From NCBI GenBank assembly GCA_040506895.1, contig JBEVVY010000001.1:930001-994000 (forward strand): a stretch of 64,000 bases of DNA. The letters run 5' to 3'. Below, piece by piece: positions 52,637-60,669 of this stretch. The position numbers were made by a program, and so were the translations under genes. This stretch comes from Sedimenticola_A sp040506895. Its GTDB lineage: Bacteria > Pseudomonadota > Gammaproteobacteria > Chromatiales > Chromatiaceae. The notes beneath the pieces were generated by a model, which saw nothing but the letters and a program-made list of their open reading frames with translations, was not told the DNA's origin and made no database searches. The stretch's first letter is position 1. Every line of letters begins with the position of its first letter.

Positions 52637-53229
52637 TCGGGAAATCAAAAACAAGGGGCTTTACCCTGCTGGAACTGCTGGTTGCCATCGCAATCTTTGC
52701 CACCCTGTCGCTGATGGTTTTCAGTGGACTGCGCACGCTTCTCGACAGCCGGGAGCACACCGACAGAATCGCCACCCGGCTGGGCCGGCTGCAGACCGCC
52801 TTCCTCTTCATGCAGCAGGACCTCTCACAAGCTGTCGACCGTGAAACCCGTGACCCGTTCGGCGACAGCAATCCAGCCATGTTCCAGGAGACTGGGGAGA
52901 ACAGCCTGGTATTCGTACAGGGTGGAAAAATCGGAATGGAGAGTGAGCGTGTCTCCCTGCAGCGTATCGCCTACCAACTGGATGAAGGCCGGTTGCTTCG
53001 ACTGAACTGGCCGGTTCTCGATCTTTACCAGGGAAGCAAGCCCGCCAGTATCGAGCTTATGGATAACCTGTCCGGCATGGAAGTCCGTTTCCTTGGCGAA
53101 CAGTGGTATGAGCACTGGCCGCCCCAGGTTGCCGAAGGTCTTGACCACCCCCTGCCCAGGGCCGTGGAGGTGACCCTGACAACCGAACGCTGGGGTGAAG
53201 TCCAGAGAGTATTCATGGTGGCACAATGA
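52633..53229 (+). CDS. gspJ: minor pseudopilin GspJ
   Basis: The 198-residue protein starts with GTG at 52633. Prepilin site KTRG/FTLLELLVAI, helix LVAIAIFATLSLMVFSG, the LQTAFLFMQQDLSQAVDR segment and QRIAYQLDEGRLLRLNWPVL typical of GspJ. It is part of the tip complex with GspI and GspK and is coupled to both by four-base overlaps. Confidence 0.94.
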   Translation: MIGKSKTRGFTLLELLVAIAIFATLSLMVFSGLRTLLDSREHTDRIATRLGRLQTAFLFMQQDLSQAVDRETRDPFGDSNPAMFQETGENSLVFVQGGKIGMESERVSLQRIAYQLDEGRLLRLNWPVLDLYQGSKPASIELMDNLSGMEVRFLGEQWYEHWPPQVAEGLDHPLPRAVEVTLTTERWGEVQRVFMVAQ

Positions 53230-54167
53230 AAAAGCCAACAGGCAGGGAATCCGGCGTGGCACTGCTGACCGTTTTGTTGGTTGTCGCCATTTCAACCATC
53301 ACGGCGGTTGCTATGGCCACCCGGCAGCAGGTCGATATACGCAAGACGGATAACCTGCTCCGCATGGAACAGGCCTGGCAGTACGCTTTCGGTATCGAGA
53401 CGTGGGCCAGGGAACGCCTCGCCAGAGACCGGCAGGAGAACCTTACAGACAGCGCTACAGACTCATGGAACAGGGCCATTGCACCGACCCGCATAGAGAA
53501 CGGATCACTCATGGCCGAGATCGAGGATCTGCAGGGAAGGTTCAATATCAACAACCTGGTCTCCGGCAGGAAGATCAGTGAACCAGACCTGCTGCGCTTT
53601 CACCGCCTGCTCCAACACCTGGGACATCCCACAACACTGGCCGATGCGCTGGTCGACTGGATGGACCCCGACCAGTTGGTGCGTTACCCGGCAGGTGCAG
53701 AGGACAGCACCTACCTGGATCGCTCCCCCCCCTACCGTACGGCAGATCGTCCCCTGGGTGACATCAGCGAACTTCTGTTGATCGAAGGCTTTGAAAAGAG
53801 TGTCTATAAGAGTCTCCGCCTCCATGTGACTGCACTCCCTGAATACACGGCGATCAATGTGAACAGTGCGACACCGGCAGTGCTGGCAAGTATTGCGGAG
53901 GGTTTGACGCTAGAGGATGCGGCAGCTCTTATCGCCGAGATGAAAGATTCACCCTACGGGACCATTGAGCAGTTTCTGCAGCATCCCACCCTGGCCGGCC
54001 TGGAGTTGGACGACAACGGCATCGCTCTCAGCAGCACCTATTTTCAGGTAAGCGGCGATATACAGATGGACAGGGTAGAACTGCGCTTCACCTCTACCAT
54101 CCATCGTCCTGGCGAGGGCGCTCTTCGGGTTGTCAGGCGTAAACGAAAAGGAGTCTTTGATGAGTGA
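53226..54167 (+). CDS. gspK: minor pseudopilin GspK
   Basis: The 313-residue protein has the prepilin site ESG/VALLTVLLVVAI (as usual for GspK, without Glu5), and a large periplasmic insert with MEIEDLQGRF-like AEIEDLQGRFNINNLV, ALVDWMDPDQ, PLGDISELLLIEGF and INVNSATPAVLASIAEG (helix-hairpin-helix-like). It caps the pseudopilus. It overlaps gspL by 8 bases. Confidence 0.94.
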   Translation: MKKPTGRESGVALLTVLLVVAISTITAVAMATRQQVDIRKTDNLLRMEQAWQYAFGIETWARERLARDRQENLTDSATDSWNRAIAPTRIENGSLMAEIEDLQGRFNINNLVSGRKISEPDLLRFHRLLQHLGHPTTLADALVDWMDPDQLVRYPAGAEDSTYLDRSPPYRTADRPLGDISELLLIEGFEKSVYKSLRLHVTALPEYTAINVNSATPAVLASIAEGLTLEDAAALIAEMKDSPYGTIEQFLQHPTLAGLELDDNGIALSSTYFQVSGDIQMDRVELRFTSTIHRPGEGALRVVRRKRKGVFDE

Positions 54168-55380
54168 GCTGTTACTGGTCAGGGCACCCGCCACCATGGG
54201 TGGGCGGTATAACTGGCTGCCTGTTGACGACAACGGAAAACCTAAAGGCGATACCATCACCGGTGACCTGCAACAGCTGTCATCCCACGCCAACCGTCAA
54301 CGCCTGGTACTGCTTGTGCCAGGAGACGAGGTTCTGCTGACCATGGTCAAGATCCCCGGAAAAGGACGCATCACCGGTGACCTGATCGCCTACACCCTCG
54401 AAGAGCAACTGGCAGACGACGTCGAGCAGCTCTGTTTTGCACATGGACGCCGGCAACCGGATGGGCGTATCACAGCGGCAGCCATACGGAAAGAGCGTCT
54501 CGATCACTGGTTGGAGACCCTGCGATCGTCGGAACTCTATCCCTTCAGAATGGTGCCCGAGAGTACACTCCTGCCCTTGAATGAACATGACTGGGCAATC
54601 CTGGAGCAGCAGCATCGCACCATTCTGAAATATGACGGTGATCTCGGCACGGCCCTGGAAACCGAAAGCGCCATCCCCCTCATGAAGCGATTGCTCGATG
54701 AGCGGGGAGACACCCCGCCACCCACTGTCGCGTTATGGACCGATGACCGGATGTCAGGCACCGCTGCTCAACTGGAGGCACTGGGTTGCAAGGTTGACCG
54801 GCACACTCTCCCGGAAAACGAACTGTCGCTATTCTGCAGGGAAGCGGTGAAGCACCAGGAGATCGACCTGATGCAGGGTGCACCCCGCCAGGCGAACGCC
54901 GGCTCTTCGAAGGGCTGGCTCGCTACGGCAGCCATTGGGGCACTGGCATTGGCACTGCATCTTGGCTCAACCGGTTACCACTACTGGCAACTGCAAACAG
55001 AACAGACTTCAGTCGATGAGCGTATCGAACAGTTGTTCCGGGACACTTTTCCCGAGATCACCCGCGTGGTGGACCCCATCGTTCAGGCCGGGCAGCAACT
55101 GGCAAAACGACGCAACGCTGCCAGCCAGGGTCGCGATGCCATGCTGGACCTTCTATACCATACCGGCAACGCGCTACGGCAGGACAGTTCTCTGCAGATG
55201 ACCGGACTTGAGTTCAGACATGGCGTAATGCAGATAAGACTTCAGGGCCGAAGCGTAGGCAGCATCAAGCGGTTGAAACAGCGCCTGGAGATATCGGGAA
55301 AGCTCAAGGTCGAAGTGCTCTCAGCGACCTCCAATGAGCAGGGATTCGAGAGCCGACTGGAGATAAAGGGACGGGTATGA
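54160..55380 (+). CDS. gspL: type II secretion protein GspL
   Basis: From ATG 54160 (AAAAGGAG upstream) the protein has 406 residues: a cytoplasmic actin-like part (LVLLVPGDEVLLTMVKIPGK, YTLEEQLADDVEQLCFAHG), one membrane helix (GWLATAAIGALALALHLGST, about residues 250-268) and a periplasmic ferredoxin-like domain. It binds GspE and GspM. It overlaps gspK by 8 and gspM by 4 bases. Confidence 0.92.
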   Translation: MSELLLVRAPATMGGRYNWLPVDDNGKPKGDTITGDLQQLSSHANRQRLVLLVPGDEVLLTMVKIPGKGRITGDLIAYTLEEQLADDVEQLCFAHGRRQPDGRITAAAIRKERLDHWLETLRSSELYPFRMVPESTLLPLNEHDWAILEQQHRTILKYDGDLGTALETESAIPLMKRLLDERGDTPPPTVALWTDDRMSGTAAQLEALGCKVDRHTLPENELSLFCREAVKHQEIDLMQGAPRQANAGSSKGWLATAAIGALALALHLGSTGYHYWQLQTEQTSVDERIEQLFRDTFPEITRVVDPIVQAGQQLAKRRNAASQGRDAMLDLLYHTGNALRQDSSLQMTGLEFRHGVMQIRLQGRSVGSIKRLKQRLEISGKLKVEVLSATSNEQGFESRLEIKGRV

Positions 55381-55859
55381 AGAGGTGGTGGTCGACCATG
55401 AACCCAAGAGAGCGCCTATCCCTGGCATTGGGCACAGCGGTTTCTCTGTTACTGCTGCTTTACCTCGTGGTATACGTGCCGGCCGAGCAGAGCATTGAAA
55501 AAGCGGAATCGATTCTGAAGGGATCACAGGCACAGCTTGCCAGGCTGCAGGCGATTTCAGATGAATACCAGAGCCTCTCACGTCGTGTTTCCCATGCACC
55601 TGACAGTAGCACTGAATCTCTTCTCTCGGTCATCGAAAAGAGCAGCCAGCTGTATGGACTCAATTCAGCGATCAGGAGAATCACACCCGAAGGGGAACAG
55701 AAGGTGCGGATTCAGCTGCAGGAAGTATCCTTCGACAAGCTGACGGCATGGTTCAGCAAGCTGGCGATAACAGAGGGGATAAGCACGGAGACGATCATTG
55801 TGCGTGGCGGTGCCACCGCCGGTCTCGTCAACGTGAACCTGATGTTGAAACGCAGCTGA
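55377..55859 (+). CDS. gspM: type II secretion protein GspM
   Basis: The 160-residue protein has a short N-terminus (MNPRERLSL), one membrane helix (LALGTAVSLLLLLYLVVYVP, about 16-35), a coiled-coil stretch and a small periplasmic domain ending in VNVNLMLKRS. It partners GspL. It is the last gene of the + strand arm; gspN is absent, and gspO and pilotin genes are not in the window. The next gene is convergent, 15 bases away. Confidence 0.9.
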   Translation: MKRWWSTMNPRERLSLALGTAVSLLLLLYLVVYVPAEQSIEKAESILKGSQAQLARLQAISDEYQSLSRRVSHAPDSSTESLLSVIEKSSQLYGLNSAIRRITPEGEQKVRIQLQEVSFDKLTAWFSKLAITEGISTETIIVRGGATAGLVNVNLMLKRS

Positions 55860-55874
55860 ACCGGCAACAGCAGT

Positions 55875-56861
55875 CTAGCGGAAACGGCTGCCCTGTCGCA
55901 TCCAGTTCCAGGCCGTGGCGATGATCTCCTCGATATCGGTATAAGCCGGTGCCCATCCGAGCTGTTCTCTGGCCTTGCTGCTGTCAGCGACCAGTACGGC
56001 GGGGTCGCCCGCCCTGCGCCCTGCGACCTGGTTGGGAATCTCACACCCCACCACCTTCTCTGCCGCGTTCAGAACCTGCTTTACACTGAAACCGCTGCCG
56101 TTGCCGAGATTGAAGGCACAGGCTCCGGACGCCCCTCCATCCAGGTAATCCATCGCCCTGAGATGAGCGTCGCACAGGTCCTCTACATGGATGTAGTCCC
56201 GTATACAGGTTCCATCGATTGTGGGGTAGTCGTCACCGAAAATCTTCAGGCAGGTGCCCTCCTCTCCCTTTGCAGCCCTGAGGATGTTGGGTATCAGGTG
56301 GGTCTCCGGATCATGCTCCTCTCCCAGTTCACCCGCCGCATCGGAACCCGCCGCGTTGAAATAGCGCAGGCTCACCGAGTTGAGTCCATAGGCGTGAGCA
56401 AAATCCTGCAGGATGTTTTCAACCATCAGCTTGGTGCGGCCATAGGGGTTGACCGGAGCCTTGGGATGATCCTCGGCGATCTTGTCCTGTACCGGGTTAC
56501 CGAAAATCGATGCTGTCGAAGAGAAGATAAATCGATTGACACCGTGTTTGCGCATCGCCTCCAGGAGATTGAAGGTGCCGACCACATTGTTCTGGTAGTA
56601 GAGCGCGGGTTTCTCAACGGACTCCCCGACCAGGGAACGCGCGGAAAAGTGCATCACCACGTCGAACTGCCGCGACTGGAACAGCCTGCCAAGCACCTCC
56701 GTGCTGAGCAGATCACCCTCTACGAACTCACCCCATTTGACTGCCTGTGGATGCCCTGTAGAGAGGTTATCGAAAGTAACCACGCTGTGGCCGTTCGCGG
56801 CCAGCGATTTGACCATGTGGGAACCGATATATCCCGCACCACCACAAACAAGAATGTTCAT
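55875..56861 (-). CDS. galE: UDP-glucose 4-epimerase
   Basis: The 328-residue protein from ATG 56861 is an extended short-chain dehydrogenase: NAD motif VCGGAGYIGSHM (about residues 5-16), FSSTASIFG with the catalytic Ser/Thr, and the YxxxK motif in NPYGRTK. Typical GalE segments CIRDYIHVEDL and NLGNGSGFSVKQVL are present. It interconverts UDP-glucose and UDP-galactose in the cytoplasm. ATG 56861 overlaps the fcl stop by four bases, which supports it over the upstream TTG 56873. Confidence 0.94.
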   Translation of the reverse strand: MNILVCGGAGYIGSHMVKSLAANGHSVVTFDNLSTGHPQAVKWGEFVEGDLLSTEVLGRLFQSRQFDVVMHFSARSLVGESVEKPALYYQNNVVGTFNLLEAMRKHGVNRFIFSSTASIFGNPVQDKIAEDHPKAPVNPYGRTKLMVENILQDFAHAYGLNSVSLRYFNAAGSDAAGELGEEHDPETHLIPNILRAAKGEEGTCLKIFGDDYPTIDGTCIRDYIHVEDLCDAHLRAMDYLDGGASGACAFNLGNGSGFSVKQVLNAAEKVVGCEIPNQVAGRRAGDPAVLVADSSKAREQLGWAPAYTDIEEIIATAWNWMRQGSRFR

Positions 56862-57823
56862 ATCGTCTTGCAATACTCCCTGTAAGCATTCTCGAGTCCC
56901 GCTTCGAGGGGGATTTCAGGCTGCCATCCCAGCCGGTTAAGCCGGGCGCTGTCCATGAGCTTGCGCGGTGTACCATCCGGCTTCGTGGTATCGAACAGTA
57001 TCTCACCCCGGTACCCGACCACTCTTGCAACAGTTTCCGCGAGCTCTTTAATGGTGATATCGCTGCCGAAGCCGACGTTGATATGGCTGCACATGGGACT
57101 GGTATGGGCCTGGTAATCCTGCTGCCCCAGGTTCATGACGTGTATGGATGCCGCTGCCATGTCGTCCACGTGAAGAAATTCACGTTTCGGAGTACCTGTT
57201 CCCCAGACCGTCACGCTGGGGGCAGCGGCCTCCCTGGCTTCGTGGAAACGGCGGATAAGCGCGGGAATCACGTGGCTGTTTTCCGGGTGATAGTTGTCAC
57301 CCGGACCGTACAGGTTGGTGGGCATGACACTTCGGTAATCGATGCCGTGGCTTTCACCATACTGGCGGTTGTAACTCTCGCACAACTTGATACCGGCGAT
57401 CTTGGCAATGGCGTAGGGTTCATTGGTCGGCTCCAGAACGCCGGTGAGCAATGCCTCCTCTTTCATTGGCTGGTCCGCAAACTTCGGATAGATGCAGCTC
57501 GAACCCAGAAAAAGGAGTTTCTTCACGCCACTGCGGAACGCCCCTTCGACTATGTTGGCCTCGATCATCATGTTCTGATAGATGAATTCGGCCGGGTAGG
57601 TATTGTTGGCGTGGATGCCACCCACCCTGGCCGCGGCCAGGTAGACCTGGTCCGGCTGTTCACGTTCGAAGAATTCGTGTACCGCGGCCTGTTCAGTCAG
57701 ATCAAGCTCTGCATGGGTCCGGGTGACAATCTCATTCTGTCCCCGATCACGCAACTGGCGGACGATGGCCGAGCCGACCATCCCGCGATGCCCGGCCACG
57801 TAGATTTTAGGCTGCCCGTTCAT
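56858..57823 (-). CDS. fcl: GDP-L-fucose synthase
   Basis: The 321-residue enzyme (WcaG) turns GDP-4-keto-6-deoxymannose into GDP-L-fucose. NADP motif VAGHRGMVGSAIVRQL (about residues 9-24), LGSSCIYPKFADQP with the catalytic Ser and Cys, and YxxxK in EPYAIAKIAG are present, together with MPTNLYGPGDNYHPENSHVI. It overlaps gmd and galE by four bases each. Confidence 0.96.
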   Translation of the reverse strand: MNGQPKIYVAGHRGMVGSAIVRQLRDRGQNEIVTRTHAELDLTEQAAVHEFFEREQPDQVYLAAARVGGIHANNTYPAEFIYQNMMIEANIVEGAFRSGVKKLLFLGSSCIYPKFADQPMKEEALLTGVLEPTNEPYAIAKIAGIKLCESYNRQYGESHGIDYRSVMPTNLYGPGDNYHPENSHVIPALIRRFHEAREAAAPSVTVWGTGTPKREFLHVDDMAAASIHVMNLGQQDYQAHTSPMCSHINVGFGSDITIKELAETVARVVGYRGEILFDTTKPDGTPRKLMDSARLNRLGWQPEIPLEAGLENAYREYCKTI

Positions 57824-58899
57824 TCATGGTAATCCATGGACTTATATCCGTGACGCTTGATCAGCTCGTCCCGTTCGGCGATCACGAAATCCTCACGCAC
57901 CATCTCTGCCACCAGCTCCTCGAAACTGATTTTCGGTTCCCAGCCCAGTTTCTCCTTGGCATTCGAGGGATCCCCGAGCAGTGTCTCAACCTCGGTGGGG
58001 CGGAAATAACGGGGATCGACCTGAACGATGGTCCTCCCTTCCCAGCTACCGGTCTCGTCCACACCCTCACCCTGCCACTCGATCTGCATATCGAGTTCTG
58101 CAGCGGCTGCGTTGACGAAATCACGGACACTGTGCTGCACACCGGTGGCGATGGCAAAATCCTCGGCCTGCTCCTGCTGCAACATGAGCCACTGCATCTC
58201 GACGTAGTCTTTTGCATGTCCCCAGTCACGCTTGGCATTGAGGTTACCGAGATAGAGACAATCCTGCAGTCCCAGCTTGATGCGTGCCAGTGCCCGGGTG
58301 ATCTTACGGGTTACGAAAGTTTCGCCCCTGACCGGCGATTCGTGGTTGAACAGAATACCGTTACAGGCGTAGATGCCGTATGCCTCGCGATAGTTGACGG
58401 TGATCCAGTAAGCGTAGAGCTTTGCCACTGCATAGGGGCTTCTGGGATAAAACGGCGTGTTCTCGTTCTGCGGGATCTCCTGTACCTTGCCGAAGAGTTC
58501 GGAGGTGGATGCCTGGTAGAAGCGGGTTTTCTTCTCCAGCCCGAGTATGCGGATCGCTTCGAGGATGCGTAGGGCACCCAGGGCATCGGAATTGGCCGTG
58601 TACTCCGGCTCTTCGAAACTCACTGCCACGTGGGATTGGGCCGCCAGGTTGTAGATCTCGTCAGGCTGTACCTGCTGAATGATCCGGATAAGGCTTGAAC
58701 TGTCCGTCAGGTCACCGTGATGGAGGATAAAACGGCGATCTTTCTCGTGTGGATCCTGGTAAAGGTGATCGATTCGGTCTGTATTGAATAAGGAGGTACG
58801 ACGTTTTATTCCGTGCACCTCATAACCCTTTTCAAGCAGAAATTCCGCCAGGTAGGCGCCATCCTGGCCTGTGATACCTGTAATCAACGCAATCTTCAT
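57820..58899 (-). CDS. gmd: GDP-mannose 4,6-dehydratase
   Basis: The 359-residue enzyme makes GDP-4-keto-6-deoxymannose. NADP motif ITGITGQDGAYLAEFLLEKG, the RRTSLFNTDRIDHLY segment, STSELFGKVQE with the catalytic Thr/Ser-Glu, and the YxxxK motif in SPYAVAKLYAYW are intact; FNHESPVRGETFVTRKI is typical. It is the first gene of the gmd-fcl-galE operon, which supplies sugars for a surface polysaccharide; glycosyltransferases are not in the window. Confidence 0.97.
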   Translation of the reverse strand: MKIALITGITGQDGAYLAEFLLEKGYEVHGIKRRTSLFNTDRIDHLYQDPHEKDRRFILHHGDLTDSSSLIRIIQQVQPDEIYNLAAQSHVAVSFEEPEYTANSDALGALRILEAIRILGLEKKTRFYQASTSELFGKVQEIPQNENTPFYPRSPYAVAKLYAYWITVNYREAYGIYACNGILFNHESPVRGETFVTRKITRALARIKLGLQDCLYLGNLNAKRDWGHAKDYVEMQWLMLQQEQAEDFAIATGVQHSVRDFVNAAAAELDMQIEWQGEGVDETGSWEGRTIVQVDPRYFRPTEVETLLGDPSNAKEKLGWEPKISFEELVAEMVREDFVIAERDELIKRHGYKSMDYHE

Positions 58900-59182
58900 C
58901 TAAATCTCTTCTCTATGTCCGGAAAACAGCAGGCTGCCTTTTGTATCGGTTTACAACGCGCCTGAGGATCCGGCAGGCTACAAAACAGTCCTGGCAATAA
59001 GTAAACGGGTATTCTCTCATCATTTCCCTATGCTGTCCCAGTCTTTCAGCGGATCCTGGAAATAGGCAGCGTGGGCTGCCCAAGAGGCGATATGTGAATG
59101 CAAGAGCGGGCAGGAGATGCCCGGTTCAGACTGCGGCGCAGCCTGACAAAGGGTTGGTAGCTGCCGATGGGGTGGAGTTTCT

Positions 59183-60061
59183 CTACCTGGGTAGAATCCC
59201 GGCGATCTGCTGGTCGGCGTGATGGGCTGCCGCGTGCTCCAGCAGGGGCAGGTACTCGTTCCAGTTTTCGATGGCCCCGTTGTGCCTGAAGAGAATCACT
59301 CCCCTGGGATCGAGTACGTAACTGGTGGGAAACACCCTTGCCAACCGGCGATCCTCGATTCGGCTCCCATCCTCCAGCAGAAGGCTGCTCTCCTCTTGCG
59401 AAGTTGCCCCTGAATCAAACAGGGGGAGAGCCACCAGGCCGTTCTCCCGGGCCCAGCCCAGGCCTTCACTGAAGGGTTCCCTGACCTGGAGCAGAACGAT
59501 CTGCACCCTGTCACCCAGGCGCTCCTTCAATACCTGCTGAAAGCGCTCGATCTGGGGCAGCTCCCGCATGCAGACCGGGCACCAGGAGCCCCAGAAGTGC
59601 ACGAACACGAAACGGCCCTGGAGCTTTTCAATACTCCCTGCCCGCCCTGAACGGTCGTGCCAGGCCAGGTTGGGGAAACGCTCCCCGACCAGGGTTCCAA
59701 GTTCAATGGAAAGCGCTGTCGATTCAGACACTCCCTCCCCCCAGGAGCTGACCCATTCGTTGCGATCGAACACCACCTCGTCATTCAGCGCATAGAGAAT
59801 GCAGCGCTGTCGGGTGCGTCTGCCACAGGCTGCGAGTGCCCCGTTCGAGGCGGCCTCTGTCGACGCTGCCCCGGAGACCCAGCTCCAGCTCCCCCCCGGG
59901 GCAATGGCATAGGCCTTGTGGCCGTCTGCATAACGGTAGTCTAGATAACTGGCCCTCGCTTTCTGGTTCACATGCGGTATACCCTCGGCCTCCTCCGTGG
60001 GAGAGGCCGATGCGGTTACCGTGGTGATCAGCAGCAGAAAAAGCGAGGTCCCGAGGCGCAT
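59183..60061 (-). CDS. TlpA-like thioredoxin-fold protein with an extra N-terminal domain
   Basis: The 292-residue protein has a signal peptide (LGTSLFLLLITTVTASA), an N-terminal domain of about 85 residues (AYAIAPGGSWSWVSG, two cysteines in LAACGRRTRQRCILYALND, similar in layout to DUF4189-type domains), and a TlpA/ResA-like thioredoxin fold with active site WCPVC (Cys161 and Cys164) in FVFVHFWGSWCPVCMRELP. It is periplasmic and may reduce heme-binding or substrate cysteines for the cytochrome made by the operon. It follows the cytochrome b gene by 5 bases. Confidence 0.8.
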   Translation of the reverse strand: MRLGTSLFLLLITTVTASASPTEEAEGIPHVNQKARASYLDYRYADGHKAYAIAPGGSWSWVSGAASTEAASNGALAACGRRTRQRCILYALNDEVVFDRNEWVSSWGEGVSESTALSIELGTLVGERFPNLAWHDRSGRAGSIEKLQGRFVFVHFWGSWCPVCMRELPQIERFQQVLKERLGDRVQIVLLQVREPFSEGLGWARENGLVALPLFDSGATSQEESSLLLEDGSRIEDRRLARVFPTSYVLDPRGVILFRHNGAIENWNEYLPLLEHAAAHHADQQIAGILPR

Positions 60062-60066
60062 GAGAG

Positions 60067-60666
60067 TCAGTCCTCAACCTCCTCCCAGCCGGTGATCATC
60101 GCCTTCAGGTGGGAGGAGACGGTGTGGCCCGTGGTGATCAGGTAGACGTGCACGATAAAGAAGATCAGCATCATGAACGCTCCGATCGTGTGCAGCACTG
60201 CAATCCACTCCAGGGGTAGCCAGCCCAGCCCCCATTCGGCCCAGTCGTTGTAGAACATGTACAGTAGGCCGGTTGCCCATATGAGCGGATTGATCATCAG
60301 CTTCACAAAGAGGTAAGCCAGGCGTTGCAGGGGGTTGTGCTTGCGCAGGGCGGTCTGCTTGAACGGGTGTGGCGCATGGCTGAAGATGCCGGTGAGGTAG
60401 TAGCGCACCATCGCCTGAACCTTCTCCAGCGTGGGGATGTACTGTTTCCACTCCCCCGTGGTGAAGTGCCAGAAGATGGCAAACACCCAGAGAGTGATCA
60501 ATGCCCAGGCTGCAGTCGAGTGCAGTTCACTGGCCTGCTGGTATCCGAGGAATTCGTAGGTGCCGTGCACCTCGAAGCCCGTGACCATCATGAAGATGAT
60601 CAGCAGGGCCTGTGACCAGTGCCAGAAACGTTCGAAACGTTTGAATATGTAGATTCTTTCGCTCAT
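60067..60666 (-). CDS. cytochrome b561-type membrane subunit (thiosulfate-reductase-like)
   Basis: A 199-residue inner-membrane protein with four helices. Histidines suited to two b hemes lie in RFWHWSQALLIIFMMVTGF (first helix) and FWHFTTGEW, with further ones in WIAVLHTIGAFMMLIFFIVH and VYLITTGH. This is the pattern of the Ni/Fe-hydrogenase and thiosulfate-reductase cytochrome b family, which passes quinol electrons to a periplasmic cytochrome. It lies 3 bases after the octaheme cytochrome gene, its likely partner. Confidence 0.88.
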   Translation of the reverse strand: MSERIYIFKRFERFWHWSQALLIIFMMVTGFEVHGTYEFLGYQQASELHSTAAWALITLWVFAIFWHFTTGEWKQYIPTLEKVQAMVRYYLTGIFSHAPHPFKQTALRKHNPLQRLAYLFVKLMINPLIWATGLLYMFYNDWAEWGLGWLPLEWIAVLHTIGAFMMLIFFIVHVYLITTGHTVSSHLKAMITGWEEVED

Positions 60667-60669
60667 GGT

